Shown: positions 36,205 through 47,898, numbered from the stretch's first letter. The stretch: 64,000 nucleotides of DNA from Protostelium mycophagum (GCA_002081555.1 MZNV01002721.1:26460-90459), one strand, 5' to 3'. Numbers and translations: made by a program. Notes: generated from the letters alone by a model not told the origin.

Positions 36205-36800
36205 TGGACAGTGACAGTAAGGTCGCGGAGATGCCATTATCTCTCGATTTTTCCTCTCGTTCTAACATCTCCACGAATTAGAAGATGATCAATAGTTCCG
36301 CAGGCTCGAGAAAGAGCAATTTTCGATCCCTTTGAATGGGAGTGCCAGAGAGGCTCGTGATTGTAATTTTTTCACGATGTACAACAACCCTGTGGTGCCC
36401 GACTGGGAAATCGATTGGAAGGCTCCTCTGGAATTGCTTCTTTTCTTTCAACAGTGACGCAGCGTGATGGACTATTCGCGGAGATGCCAATCTCTCATTC
36501 TTCTTTCAACATCTCCGTCTTAACTTCCAGATCCTCACAACTCCGCGAATCAAAAGAGGACCAATCCGTTCCGCAGGCCTTGCAAAGAGGGAATTTTCAA
36601 ATCCTTTGCTGCAAAATGGTCTGAGTGCCACAGCTTCAGGCAGACAGTTCTGTCCGGATTAAACCAAAGGTGTCTTAAGGTGGAAGATTCTTCTGTTTGT
36701 GTTTGCGAATTTCGTGTCGGAGAAACGGAAAAAATATTTTTCGATGTCTGATTCCTTCTGTGCCTGGAAGGAAACGTTGTCGAACAGTGACGCGCACAAC
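36205..36800. repeat. Diverged tandem duplication, about 250-330 bp unit
   Basis: Two ordered blocks recur. Block 1 starts ACAGTGAC then CGCGGAGATGCCA and TCTCTC (36210-36245 and 36453-36500). Block 2 is GTTCCGCAGG, AAAGAG, GAATTTTC and ATCCTTT (about 36296-36340 and 36569-36606). A further ACAGTGACGC starts at about 36785. In both copies GGAGATG is followed by CATCTCC, which can pair as a stem (36228 with 36268; 36480 with 36509). On the minus strand each copy has a short open frame sharing ASL...FQ and a hydrophobic C-terminal end, the right-hand one starting like a signal peptide (MRKLSSSICLVLCASLF). It may be a decayed tandem gene pair or a non-coding RNA cluster; the sequence does not decide. 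Confidence 0.5.
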
Positions 36801-36816
36801 ACAAGACATATAGAAG

Positions 36817-37831
36817 ATGACAGCTTCCTCATCACATGTTCGTATTCCGAAATGACACTACACACACACATTTATTAACTGCATGTAGCCGTCATACACT
36901 GCACCACCGATCCGCTCACCTCTTTCGGCTTCAGAGATCTTCCTCAGAACTTCAAATGAGGAACCGCCAGCCGCGTCGCCTGTTTTTAGCGACCTCTTCC
37001 AAAAAGAACAATCATCTCCTGCAACTCCAGAGAGCGGCAGACTGTTACAATCACACAAAAGCCGATTAGAATCGGCATTAAAGATGGCATACGAGAAGGG
37101 AAGGGACTTTGAGAAGGCAGAACTTTCCAAGAGAGGTCTTTTGAAGCGCGAAGCCGAAGGTAAATAATGAATGAATCTTCCATCCAACAGTTGTAGAGTG
37201 ACATCCGATCCACTAACTCTGTGCAGCTTATGCCAAAGGAAGAGCTTTGGGTGCTTCTGAGGCCAAGAAGCAATGGCAAGCAGAGTGGGAGAAAGCAGGT
37301 ACGATCTCATAGATTCCATCATCCATTTTAATGACGTCATACAGCCATAGAAGAGGGTATGAAACGAGCTAAGCAAGAAGCAGAGCAGGACAAGATCAAT
37401 TGGATGAAAGCTGCCTTTAAATTCATGGATCAGAAGAAGAAAGAAGCCAACATACCGATACTTCCCACCTCCACAACAAAGTGCAACACAGACCAGAACG
37501 AGATCTGCGTTCTGAAAGAGAGAGTTAAAGAGCTCGAAGCGCAGCTGTTCGCGGCACGAACGAACGAACAAGCATTCGTCACCGTCTCCGGCACAATCTA
37601 CAACCAGTCATCCCTGCAGAGCAACGATGACCTCTTTTTGGGCATAAACACCGTGAGGATTTCCCACAGATCATTCTATTCTGACCTTTTCAGGACATAT
37701 CACAGACGCCATTCGATTTCCCCATTAAACGGAAATTCGAAGACGATGTACTCTCCGAGAATGTAACAAAGAGGCAGACACTTTTTGGAAACGAGTCCGC
37801 CATACCACTATTACCATTATTTAATAAATGA
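36817..37831 (+). CDS. Coiled-coil protein of unknown function
   Basis: Exons at about 36890-37160, 37228-37300, 37344-37650 and 37695-37831 join in phase. The product is strongly helical and charged: KSRLESALKMAYEKGRDF, AKKQWQAEWEKAAIEEG, KRAKQEAEQDKINWMKAAFK, EICVLKERVKELEAQLFA, and it ends PLLPLFNK. Heptad spacing suggests a coiled coil. The TGA stop directly follows an AATAAA hexamer (37823-37828). The start is uncertain: an ATG at 36817 with a 51-base intron gives an in-phase beginning, but its donor (GTTCGT) is weak. No family recognised. A long minus-strand frame across the same exons lacks splice logic and was not called. Confidence 0.6.
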
Positions 37832-37926
37832 GCATTGTACGCTGTCTTGCATGTCCCCGTAACCGTGAATCTGCGGTAAGGTCACGAGATGTGCGCGGAG
37901 ATTATATGGACGTTCACAACCCAAAT

Positions 37927-39627
37927 TTATTCTGCTTCCGGCTTGCATTTGAAGATCTCGGTCGTCTCATACATCTTTCTCATGTCCTCATGTCCCAATC
38001 TGATTTCCCTTGACAATGCTGCCGCCTCAACGGCATCTTGGATGTATGCCATGTCTAAAGTATCTGTCATGATGAGGTCTGTGGCTTCTGAAGACAAGAG
38101 CGTGGCTATCGCTTTTTGTTCCAGTTTTAAGTGTGGAAAGATGTCCTTATGAACGAGAATGTCGTTGATCTCTTTAGAGGCAAGGTAAGAGTTGCACTCG
38201 ACCACTTCTTTAACCAACATAAAGAGTCCCAAAGTTGCCTTTGAAAGATGAGTGTCTGTACTCATTTTCGAGTGTTGCAAACAATTTTGCCTTTTAAAAT
38301 AGAACAAATCTACATCTTTGTAGATACTCACATTTCTGTATTGATCGGCCCATTTGTCATATTTGTTCAAAGTTCTAAGTGTAGAGAGAGCACCGTATAG
38401 AGAAGGGAGGATGTGTTCTTGATGTGATTTCTGCCACGTCATGTTGTCGTACAGAATCTTGTCGGCATTTGCGGCGATCACGTGACCCCATGACAGTCTC
38501 ATCCCCAAGTTGGCGGCATCAGGGTCTTCTTTGGCGGGAAAATCCTTCTCCATGTTGATGCATATGCCAAGAGACTTTTGCAGCAGACCAACAGCTTCTG
38601 TTATGGTATGAGAAATTGAATATTTGAACACGGGTTCGATCCCTCCCTCCGCTTTTTTGTAATATACAATCTCACCTTCTCTGTATTTATAATCTGATCT
38701 CAACACGTGTGTGATTCCTGTATTTGATAAGTTCAGGGTAACATCTATAGAGAACAAGAACATACCATCTGTGTCCTTCGCGTGCAGTGGTCTCCTCGTG
38801 ATTCTCGTAACATTTTTTTTCCAACAAAACTCTTCCAATGACATGTCCTCCCCATAGATCTTTTCTGTGGCTGATTTTCCCTCCAAAATATTCATGGAGT
38901 ATTCTACGGTCACCATGTTGTGGTCAGGTTTCACCCTCTTGACCTCGTTGTAGATGTCCTCAAATGACACTTTGCCCGTCTGAAATTCAGAAGAAAATCC
39001 ATAAGAACGTATGCGCCCAGCTTCTACCTCTCTCTCCAAACTCACGGAAATTTCTCGTATCACTTCCTGGAATTTTTCGGCGGGAAGAATGCCGTGCAAC
39101 TCTTCGATGTTGTCGACAATGAAAGAATCCAATGTGTCGACTTGTACCATGGCCAGACATTGTGTGATTCTCGTCTTCAAACGTTCTGGATTGAAAGGAC
39201 TCCACTGGTTGTATTCAGTCTGTGAGTTCTTGATCTGATCATTTCTGACGGCTCCACCATGACCGATTATGTTGAGATCCTGTTGTGGTTAGTCCGATCA
39301 TCTTTTGATATGAAAAGACCTGTCTCTGTTTTGATGTTTTTTTCAAAACTTTCGATAGAATGTTTTCTGCGCCGCTGTCATTGATGGGACTGACTGTATT
39401 GCACTGTCCACTTTCAAAGGCGAATTGTCTAAATAATTCAGAAAACATCTTTCTCATATGTGCACTTACACTGCTGGAATCAATTTTTCTGGCTCTCCAT
39501 CTTTCAAAGAGAGGCCAATTGGCAGAAGTGGTCGGCCTGTAACTTTGGATAATGATGAGCCGAAGGACCTTCTTTGTCGGCTGATATGTGAGAGGTGACG
39601 CTGAAATGACCTCACCCTGTTGATCAT
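37927..39627 (-). CDS. Mitochondrial aldo/keto-reductase-fold protein, probably non-catalytic
   Basis: The ATG at 39627 gives an N terminus rich in Arg and Ser with no acidic residue (MINRVRSFQRHLSHISRQRR), a typical mitochondrial targeting peptide. The aldo/keto reductase fold follows: ESGQCNTVSPINDSGAENIL matches the segment that is normally iDTA..YG..E, the strand VDTLDSFIVDN matches VDLxxxHxPD, and EVEAGRIRSYGFSSEF matches the G-x-x-R-x-x-G-x-S segment. At the expected Asp, Tyr and His of the catalytic tetrad I see Asn, Ile and Val. A long C-terminal helical part follows, ending KCKPEAE, with the stop inside AATAAA (37926-37931). It shares a 116-bp divergent intergenic region with the next plus-strand gene. 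The fold is well supported; lack of catalysis is inferred from alignment by eye. Confidence 0.75.
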
Positions 39628-39743
39628 GATTTTGTTTTTGTGGAGGATCCGTTCACAATCACGTGATTACATGTCATTGTAGATTGTCGTAAAAATTAAT
39701 TTCGTGACAGAATGGAACCATTTTTCAGACAACAGCTGCCGAC
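39628..39743. promoter_or_regulatory. Putative bidirectional promoter, 116 bp
   Basis: The interval lies between the start codons of two divergent genes (aldo/keto-reductase-like, minus; lectin/PI-PLC, plus). Both promoters must be in or overlap it. It contains one TCACGTGA palindrome at 39659-39666. Function is inferred from geometry only. Confidence 0.5.
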
Positions 39744-41762
39744 ATGGTGTTTGGGTTTTTCAGTAGATCAGAGGAGAACGACATCGTGAGTCAAGAGATT
39801 CTTTATGTGACCTGATGTTGACATTCACAGCCCACTCCTCTCGATGCGGGCGCTTATATCGTTCGCAATCGTACTTCTGGAACTGTGATGGAGATCGCAG
39901 AGACAAGAGACCACCCTGCATGGAAAGGACGTGCAAAGATTCAGGCCAGCCCAAAGGTTGACGAATGTTTATCTTTTATATACACCGAATGTCCAGCAGT
40001 AATCAAGTTGACAATTTTTCACAGGCTGAGCCCTTCGATATGAAACAATGCTGGATCATTTCATCCTACAGAGAAGCCAAATACATCACATTCCTCAATG
40101 TGAGGTCCTCAACCTACCTCGATTTAGATGATGGTTCTTCAAAGAATGGAACTAAATGTTATGGCTATCCTCTCTCCGACAAGTTCCCTAAACACAGCGG
40201 TAACGTCGACAGCTGCAGAGAATGGCTCGCCACAAAAACAGATGATGGTTATTGGAGGTACTGCTCATTCTCTTCATGTTTAGAAGATAATCTTTGTACA
40301 GATTCAAAAATCGCGCGAGTGGCACCTATCTCGAAATCAACGATGGTTCAAGCGTTCCAGGAACCGCCATACAAGGTCTGTTCATTGAAAACGCGTTGTA
40401 GACCGTCAGAAAATCCGTCATTCTTTATTGATTTTTCCCAGCTTGGTCCGGAAACGAAAAAGTTGGAGCACAGCAATGGGAATTAATCCCAGCTCCTCCC
40501 AGCATCATCACGGGGACACTCTTTGTTCCCATCGAGAAATGGATGTCAGGTGGGAGCAACTGACCTGACATGAGCATGACACGTCACAGCCGTCCCCAAC
40601 GACAAGTTGGTGTCACAACTCACCGTACCCGGATCCCACGAATCTGGTTCCGTGGAACCAAATTCTCCACTGCAATTCCAGGAAAACCAATACAGATGGA
40701 CCACTCAATTGTACCACGGAATAAGATCATTTGATCTTAGCACTTGGTATGACCCCTCAGACGACCAGATTGAAGGTGTTCTCGGAATTTCTGATCAAAA
40801 GTGGACCTACCTCGGGTTCCAATCTTGTGTGGAGAGGTGAGGAATTTCGCGGAAATTTCATGGAGTATTGACGAAGGGGAAAGATTCTTGGCGGACCACC
40901 CCACTGAGGTCGTTTTCGCACACGTCACCATTAATTCTAAGGAAGTCGACAAACCCCACAAGGTACTCTTGTGCAAGACAGAAGTGTTTTGTCGACATTC
41001 TATAGGTGTACACCAAAGAGTACGCAGAGAAGTGGTGGAATTCCATGTTCCAGAACATCAACCGCTGCTCCACCCTCTACGCCAGAAACCACGGAGGTCC
41101 ATTGTAGATGACCAAATACGAAAATTATCTGAAAATTCTCAGGAAGCTACCAGAAATCCACTATTGGAGCTCTCAGAGGAAAAATCGTTCTCGTTGTGAA
41201 CGACTACAACATCCCAGACACTGTCAAACCCATATTTGACTGGTCTTGGCCACCCGTAAAGAGCACTGTGAGTATAAATCCTCGTCTACAACGAGGCAAA
41301 ACTTACGAGTTGTAGATGGAGGAACCCTCTGAGGCCACTGGAGGAGAAGCCTGGGAGCAGACTGGACCCGCCGTCAAGTGGAACAAGGTGCAGAACGTGA
41401 GTACCGAATCCGTTTTTGTGGAACACCGACACAAACCGCGAACACAAAATGACACCTTAGGTGCTCCTTGCTGCTATGGCAGATTCTAGCGAAGAAGGAT
41501 TCTACCATTCCGAGTTAAACACTGGTTACCAACAGGCCTGCACAACTAGAAGACAAGTCGCGTTTGAATTGAACTGTTTCCTGGACGACTTTTTAAGATT
41601 GAAGGTGACTGAAAAGAAACAACATCATAGATGACACTGACACGCCGATAGACACCCTCTTCCGCACGTCTTGGATTCATCCATTTAGACTTCTACCACA
41701 TGCCCTCTAACTTGGTCGGCGACCTCATCGCAAAGAACCCCTTCTCTGGCCCTCCTAACTGA
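39744..41762 (+). CDS. Ricin-type beta-trefoil lectin + PI-PLC X-domain protein
   Basis: The ATG at 39744 gives MVFGFFSRSEENDI, with an intron directly after. The first half carries beta-trefoil lectin repeats (DAGAYIVRNRTSGTVMEI; FKNRASGTYLEINDGS...QQWELIP, with the QxW motif). From about 40580 a PI-PLC X-like domain begins: VPGSHESG holds the first catalytic His, RWTTQLYHGIRSFDLS matches the QLxxGIRxxDxR strand, FLADHPTEVVFAHV matches the hPsE helix-strand, and TIGALRGKIVLVVNDYN matches the RGKI strand. The second catalytic His and the Arg of FDIR are not evident, so activity is uncertain. No signal peptide is visible, suggesting a cytosolic protein that binds glycan or lipid headgroups. 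The intron at about 41096-41143 uses a weak GTCCAT donor. The domain assignment is secure. Confidence 0.82.
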
Positions 41763-42020
41763 ACAAGTGATAAATTCTGATAAAGTTTTTCTTGTGCGTA
41801 AGAGGTCCGTTGCGTCAAAAAATTATGCCTGACGTGTGGAGTCGTGTTGCGTAAGAATTATACGTAAACTGTTGCCATAGGATCAATCCTGAACAAAAGT
41901 CATTCTTCAGACAGCACACCTTCAACTGGACACGAAGAGACATGCGCAGGAAAACTGCATGTAAAAAGTTTTATAAATCTCATTGAATCAATCATCTCAG
42001 ACTACCACCAATTAGCCACC

Positions 42021-43249
42021 ATGAACTATTCATTCCCGAGGCATCAACACCCTGAAATAGAGCAGCCACAAGGTCCTCTCTACGCAGATTACTATAAACA
42101 AAGAGTTTCCGAGACATCGCTGGCGCAGGGCTACATGTTGAGGACAGAACCGGAGATGATCTCGATCCCAACACAACTACCACTCTTATTCGGTGATGAT
42201 GCAACAGAGGTAGGCCAAAATGGCTCTCATACCACCCATTAAATTCTCATGCCAATAGAGTGATCACTCTACGGACGAAGAGGGAAGGGAGGGTACGTAC
42301 AGTCTTTTAGAGGACAGAAGGCTCGATTCCAACTGTGCAGATGTAAACATGGAAGGGACACAGAGAGATCAAACTAATGAGGAGGTGTGCAGCAGTGATG
42401 TATTTTTCATTTAACATATTACAGAGGTTAAGAGAAGAAAAGATCTCATATTTAGAGGTAACCAAGAGTAGTCGCTCGCGAAAGCTTTTATTACGAGGTA
42501 TTTCTGACGCATTGTAGATGCTTGGCATGGAAATATTTGGTGAAGGGTGTCGTGTTGTAGAGAACAAAAGCTACACATCTCAGGAAGTATTAAATGTCCT
42601 GAGGACGGTGATCCACAGCTCCATTAAGAAGGAGCTGAAAGAGCTTCAAGGAGAACCTCTCAAAGTCTCAAAAGCTCCCGAGAAAATTCACAAGAGAATT
42701 ATTGAGAAAAATTCAGAGAAAAATTCAGAGAAAAATCCAGAGAGAAATCCAGGGGAAATTCCCGAGAAAAACTTAGAGAAAGCTTCCAAGAAAATTATCA
42801 AGAAAGATACTGAGAAAATTATCAAGAAAACTCCAAAGAGGGCTCCCAAGAGACAGGTTCGAAATTTCCCGGAAATTACGCTGATCTCCTTCAGTGGCCC
42901 ACCTCGGTAACTAGCGTGTTGAAGCAGTGGCTGATCCAAAATTGGTCTGAGCCTTACCCCTCCCCAACCCAAAAGGACGAACTTACAAAGAGGACGGGCA
43001 TGTCCATGAGTCAACTGAACGGTTGGATGTCGGCTGCAAGGCGAAGATACGTCAGGCAAACTCTTAAGGACCCCCAGATTCTGGTGAACCTCTATGAAAT
43101 TTCGGGTCTTGTAGTCTGAAAATGTACAGAATTCGTTGATCAAGGAACAAGCGATGGAATCAGCAATCGTCGTAGCGTCGGCGAATCTCCCTCACAACTA
43201 CATTCAAGTACCGTCTACAACACCAAAAATCCCTGATCAGACGGCCTGA
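42021..43249 (+). CDS. TALE-like homeodomain protein
   Basis: The ATG at 42021 sits in a strong context (GCCACCATG). Early exons encode an unstructured, acidic part (HSTDEEGREGT). An exon entered through the 3' splice motif CTGACGCATTGTAG (42504-42517) gives MLGMEIFGEGCRVVE and a helical region, then a Lys/Glu/Asn repeat (EKNSEKNPERNPGEIPEK) at about 42700-42850. The homeodomain lies at 42915-43070: SVLKQWLIQNWSEPYPSPTQ, KDELTKRTGMSMSQLNGWMSAARRRY. The PYPS loop is the mark of TALE (KN-type) homeodomains. The recognition helix reads WMSAARRR where WFxNARRR is usual, so Asn51 is Ala. The last exon ends IPDQTA. It is expected to be a nuclear DNA-binding protein, with altered contacts. The 3' end faces the alpha/beta hydrolase gene 35 bases away. 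Confidence 0.82.
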
Positions 43250-43284
43250 ACCACCGACCAAAACGTTCTTTAATATAAATACCT

Positions 43285-44707
43285 CATTTATTCTTCTCGA
43301 CGAATCTCGAAAAAATCTTGCTGCACTCGTTCTTCTCAAAATTTGAAGCGATACTGGCGTGTCCTGTCCCACTGATTGTGTGGTGTTCCACTTTGTACCC
43401 GAATTGTTTCAGTTTCTTCACAAATCTCGCCGCGTCCACCTGGAGATGTCATTTTTGCGCCGTTGTAGATGGGAAAAGTCACCTCGAGTCCGAGGTCTTT
43501 GGATGCGCTGAAGACGAGTAGGGGTGTTGTAGATGCAGGGGCGGTGATGACGTCATCTGACGTCATCTTGTATTTGATGTACTCGATGGAGCTGTACATC
43601 AGCTGATCTCCGTGCTGCCACCCCACAACTGCAGCTGTGTACATGACCCTATATACGTTAATCTACAATCACATCTACAACAACAGAATATCTACCTGAA
43701 AAAGATGTTGGCATAGTGATAGTAAAAATCGCTCATGGGGGTGGAAAGGCTGTAGATGCCGGACATCAACACAAAACCTCGAAGCCAATTTGCCTCACTT
43801 CCTTCATCCTGCTTTTGCTTAGGAAATGTCTTTGTTTATTTTCATATGCCCAATTGTTTGTGTTTGTACAACATCCATAAAATAACATGAAGCTATAAAT
43901 TCTGAAGAAATACACCAAGAGGTAACACCTTTGTACTCACGTTGATGAGGTGATGCCTTGCGAAATGAGAATTATCCAGTGCGATTAGACTCATTATGGT
44001 TGCTCCTGAGAAGATGTTATCGATAAGTAAATACGCACAAATAGATGAGTCTTGAAAAGAACTAACCTGCGCTGTGGCCGCCCATATATATCCTATCTAT
44101 GTCCACTCCCGGTAATATTGAAGGCAATTCTCGCCTGACAAATTCTGTTGCGTAGCACACATCATCCAACATGTTTCTCATGTTTGCAGCTGATCTGTGT
44201 CTGTACAGATATAACGACGTCACGATGGTTCTGTTGTTGTTATCAGTTGGTTGTATTGATGATTTATCACTCACGCTGCTGTGAACAAGGCAGTTAAGAA
44301 GAAACTCCAACCTGTCAAAGGCGTAAGGAGCAGGGGTAAAGACAAGATCAACATTAATATCGTTGTGTGAAACATCCAAGCGCCAAGAGATGGTCTTGAG
44401 AGACGGTAGTTGATTGCAACAGCAACCATATCGTTCTTAGCACAATAACGTCCCACACCTGGAGCACCACGCCTGAAATTGTCCATCAGTATGTGATTGA
44501 TGAAAGCTCTGCGCACCATTCATTGGACTTGTCGCCTCTCTGAAAGCCACCACCATGACACCAGATCACGATTGGTTGTTTAGATGATGGCAGCTCCGCC
44601 TTCTCGTTATGGTAGATATCAAGCTTGTGTCTTTTATGCGGCAACTCTCTGTCTGAGCCTTTGAAATAAGTCACATCATGAATAATCTTGTGTGTTTTTG
44701 TGCTCAT
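43285..44707 (-). CDS. Alpha/beta hydrolase (carboxylesterase/kynurenine-formamidase type)
   Basis: The ATG at 44707 gives MSTKTHKIIHDVTYFKGSD (an in-frame ATG at 44788 would add 27 residues but crosses A/T-rich, intron-like sequence). The alpha/beta hydrolase fold is shown by HKLDIYH, then PIVIWCHGGGF with the HGGG oxyanion motif (about 44560), MVAVAINYRLSR, DIDRIYMGGHSAG with the nucleophile elbow G-H-S-A-G (about 44090-44060), PLLVFSASKDLGLEV around the likely acid Asp, and SGTGHASI with the catalytic His near the C terminus (about 43350). Length and order fit the esterase/lipase or kynurenine-formamidase-like group. The complete triad suggests an active enzyme; the substrate is unknown. 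The stop directly follows AATAAA. Confidence 0.85.
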
Positions 44708-44948
44708 TTTCCCTTGATCTGGTGTTCGCAGCCGGCTTGGTTGTCGGCCCGATTCGGGCCGAATTGTCGAAATTTCGGTTTTTCTCATGTTCAGAATATA
44801 ATTTTCAGCTTTTCATTGATAATATATTTCTCAAGCTTTATTATTACCCGGCAGACAAGCTTTGTACATCTCACCAGTTGCCATACAATACACGGTAACA
44901 TTAACGCGTTACTCACAGCAACAGAACAAAAGCCGAGACAATTTTATT

Positions 44949-47793
44949 TCAAAACAGTCCCAGAATATTCCCTGTCTTGAGGTCAATGTCTATATCATAG
45001 AAGCAGGGGCGTGTGGGAAGCCCAGGCATAGTGCTCATGGTTCCCACAAGAGGGTACAGAAATCCTGCACCAACACTAGCTCTGATGTCACGAATGGGTA
45101 TGGTGAATCCCTTCGGGACTCCTGCGTTGCAATCAGCATTGTATCTCATATGCACGAATCCAACTGCAACCAAAGACAAGTCAATATACAATGAGATCTT
45201 CACCTTTCTTCGTTGCGTCAGCACTGAGGGAAAGATGAGTCTTGGCCATACAGATGGGCAGTCCGGCAAAACCTTGCCTCGTGTACATCTCGATCTTCTT
45301 CTCTGCCTCCTCTTCAAAGGTGACGCCGTCAGCACCGTAGATCTCTTTCGCGATTGTTTCGATCTTCTCTTTGATGCTCATGTCAAGAGGATAGAGGAAT
45401 TTGAAGTCGGAAGGCTTCTCACAGGCGTCTACAACTGCCTGGGCGAGGTCAACCGCACCGGCACCACCTGAGTTTTCGGTGAGTTTTCGGTGGAATTTGT
45501 TCGAATTACCTAAGGCCCAATGATTTGAGACGACTGCAGCGTCAGCACCACCAGCAACGGTCTTGCTCTTGACCAACTCCAACTCAGCAGGGCTGGTCAT
45601 GTTCAAATTTTGAATCTCAAAATGGCGGTAACACTTACGTGTCAGTGGAAAACTGATTTATGGCAACTACAACGGGGACACCAGTCCTCTTCAAGTTACC
45701 AATGTGGTGGAGAAGATTCGCCAAACCAGCATCGAGCAGCTCCAAGTTCTCCTCTTTGTAAGCAACTGGCAAGGGTGTACCTAACACACTTCAAAATGTG
45801 CATCAAAGGGTCGACGTCGACAAGAATCTTGTTGAAGATTCTACGAATTCTCTCACCGGCCACAACATTTGGTCCACCTCCGTGCATCTTGAGAGCTCTC
45901 ACTGTCGCAACAATGACGGCACAGTTTGGTTTGAGGCCACTGTATCTACACTTGATGTTGAAGAACTTCTCTGCACCAATATCCGCGCCAAAACCCGCCT
46001 CTGTTACAACGTAACCATCTTTTCCCGCCAATTTCAGGGCGATGTGGTCGGCGATGATGGAGTTATTTCCGTGTGCAATGTTGGCAAAGGGACCCGCATG
46101 TACAAATACGGGTGTCCCTTCCAGTGTCTACAACGGGTCAGAAAAAAGGTGGAATGATGGTAGAATGACCTGCATGAGATTGGGCATGATGGCGTCTTTC
46201 ATGAGGACGGTGAGGGCACCTCCAACACCGAGATCATCTGCGGTAACTGGATCTCCAGCACGACTGCTACCGACAACCATCCTTCCTAAAGACATTCAGC
46301 GTCATGCATTGTTCTAAGGTCCCCATTCAATGTGATGATCACAGACATCATCATCGTAATTACAATAAAATCAGTCCAAAACATTATTTCCAAGTATGCA
46401 GCGTAGCTGCAGAAAAAATCCAACACAAATCCAAAATACTCACCGAGTCTTTCCCTCATATCCTCTAAGCTGTTTGTCAGGGCCAATATGGCCATCACTT
46501 CACTGGCCACAGTGATATCATAGTTGGTCTGTCTTGTGTGCCCCTTCTCTTCACTTCCTTGGCCTACGGTTATCTTTCGTAGAAATCTGTCGCAGGTCTA
46601 CACCGAGTCAGGAACTTTTTATGAAGATGTGTGTATCATGTCAATAAAGCAGTCAAAATGCATCCAATGATTTTGTAAAAAATATAATTTTATTATTATT
46701 TTATTGTTATTTTATTACTATTATTTTAATAATAAATATATTACAAAACAACTCGCCAAGAAATTTCAGGTTGATATTTTTATTTTGCAGAGCACCATTG
46801 TACAAAGAAAATCTTATTAAAAAGAAAAAGAAAATAAAGATATCGGTCTACACTCACGTCTACAACACGATTCCACGTGATGGTGGAGGGGTCGAGATCC
46901 AAGCGGGCGAATCTGCCCTTCTCTTCGGCAGTCAAAGTGTTGGGGTCTGTCTTGTCTATTCCCAATTTTTTGAGTCTTCTGAACATGATGGGCGCGAAAG
47001 TCCTGCTGCCATCCTTCTCTGCGGGGCAGAGACGGTTAAAGAGAGCCTCATCCTTCTGTGTGGACTCATGGAACATTCTCGCCTCAATCTGAGCGGCCAA
47101 GAGGTTGTTGGCGGCGGTGATGGCGTGGATGTCGCCAGTAAGATGAAGATTGAATTCTTCCATTGGAATGACTTGTGAGTATCCTCCTCCAGCAGCACCA
47201 CCCTGCGATGATAAAAAATCGGAAATCAATCGTGTATGTAATACCTTGATTCCAAAGGTGGGTCCCTGAGATGGTTGTCTGAGACAAGCAAAAGTCTTCT
47301 TCTTCAGATGAGCTCCCAAGCTCTGCGCCAAACCGACCGTGGTCGTGGACTTACCCTCTCCGAGGGGTGTTGGATTGATTCCAGTGACTACGATGTATTT
47401 ACCATCTGGTTGGCCGGCGAGACGATCCAAGATGGAGAGATGGACCTGCAAAAGGCGTAAATGTACGAACAAAGAATGTGTGCATGATCACCTTGGCTTT
47501 AGTTGATCCGTAGGGTGAGATCTCATCCTCTTGGATACCAACCTCTTTGGCGACCTAGGAACACATGTCAGTGGACATCAGGTCACTCTGAATTTGGATT
47601 CAAGTATTCAAGGGTATTGTCTCACCTTCAATACATTCTTCGGGGTGACTGATTGAGAGATGTCTATGTCAGAGGGCACAGGAGTCTGAAGATTCAATTT
47701 TATCGGTTCAAATTCCATTCTTGAAGTGAACGATCTGATGCTTCTGTTGATGTGTTTAGACTGCAGACACGTGTGGACCCTACACCTGATCAT
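44949..47793 (-). CDS. FTHFS: Formate-tetrahydrofolate ligase, monofunctional, possible mitochondrial leader
   Basis: The enzyme makes 10-formyl-THF from formate, ATP and THF. Sequence matches the family along its length: [20 protein letters not shown] with the ATP-binding P-loop (about 47400-47350), [117 protein letters not shown] and the C-terminal [20 protein letters not shown]. It has no dehydrogenase/cyclohydrolase part, so it is the monofunctional form. The body starts at Met 47718 ([17 protein letters not shown]). In-frame upstream ATGs exist at 47793 and 47841; from 47793 the extension [20 protein letters not shown] is basic with no acidic residue, like a mitochondrial presequence. 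I extend to 47793 on that ground; use of the downstream start would give a cytosolic form. AATAAA immediately follows the stop. Confidence 0.93.
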
Positions 47794-47898
47794 ACAAAGT
47801 GATTGCTCCCTCAAATTGTGTGTAAGATTACAACGAGGCAAATCTACCGAAAAATAGCCGGTGACATTTTCGCCTCTGCCTCCGAATCAACCCCTCAT
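47794..47898. promoter_or_regulatory. Putative bidirectional promoter between FTHFS and PH-domain gene
   Basis: The start codons of the two divergent genes are about 105 bases apart (about 180 if the downstream FTHFS start is used). An upstream ATG for each gene lies in this interval (47841 minus, 47803 frame plus), so transcript starts may overlap. Confidence 0.4.

Noticed and set aside
36858-37571. Long minus-strand open frame (237 codons)
   Set aside because: It lies antisense to in-phase plus-strand exons of a coiled-coil protein with good splice sites, and its composition (Leu/Ser/Phe/Cys-rich) is what the reverse of Lys/Glu/Ala codons gives.
38625-38650. GGTTCGATCCC, a tRNA T-loop-like string
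   Set aside because: It lies within the aldo/keto-reductase-like coding frame, and no matching acceptor, D or anticodon arms are nearby.
39744-40560. Ricin-like sequence suggesting a toxin
   Set aside because: Only the sugar-binding beta-trefoil fold is present; there is no ribosome-inactivating chain, and the partner is a PI-PLC X domain.
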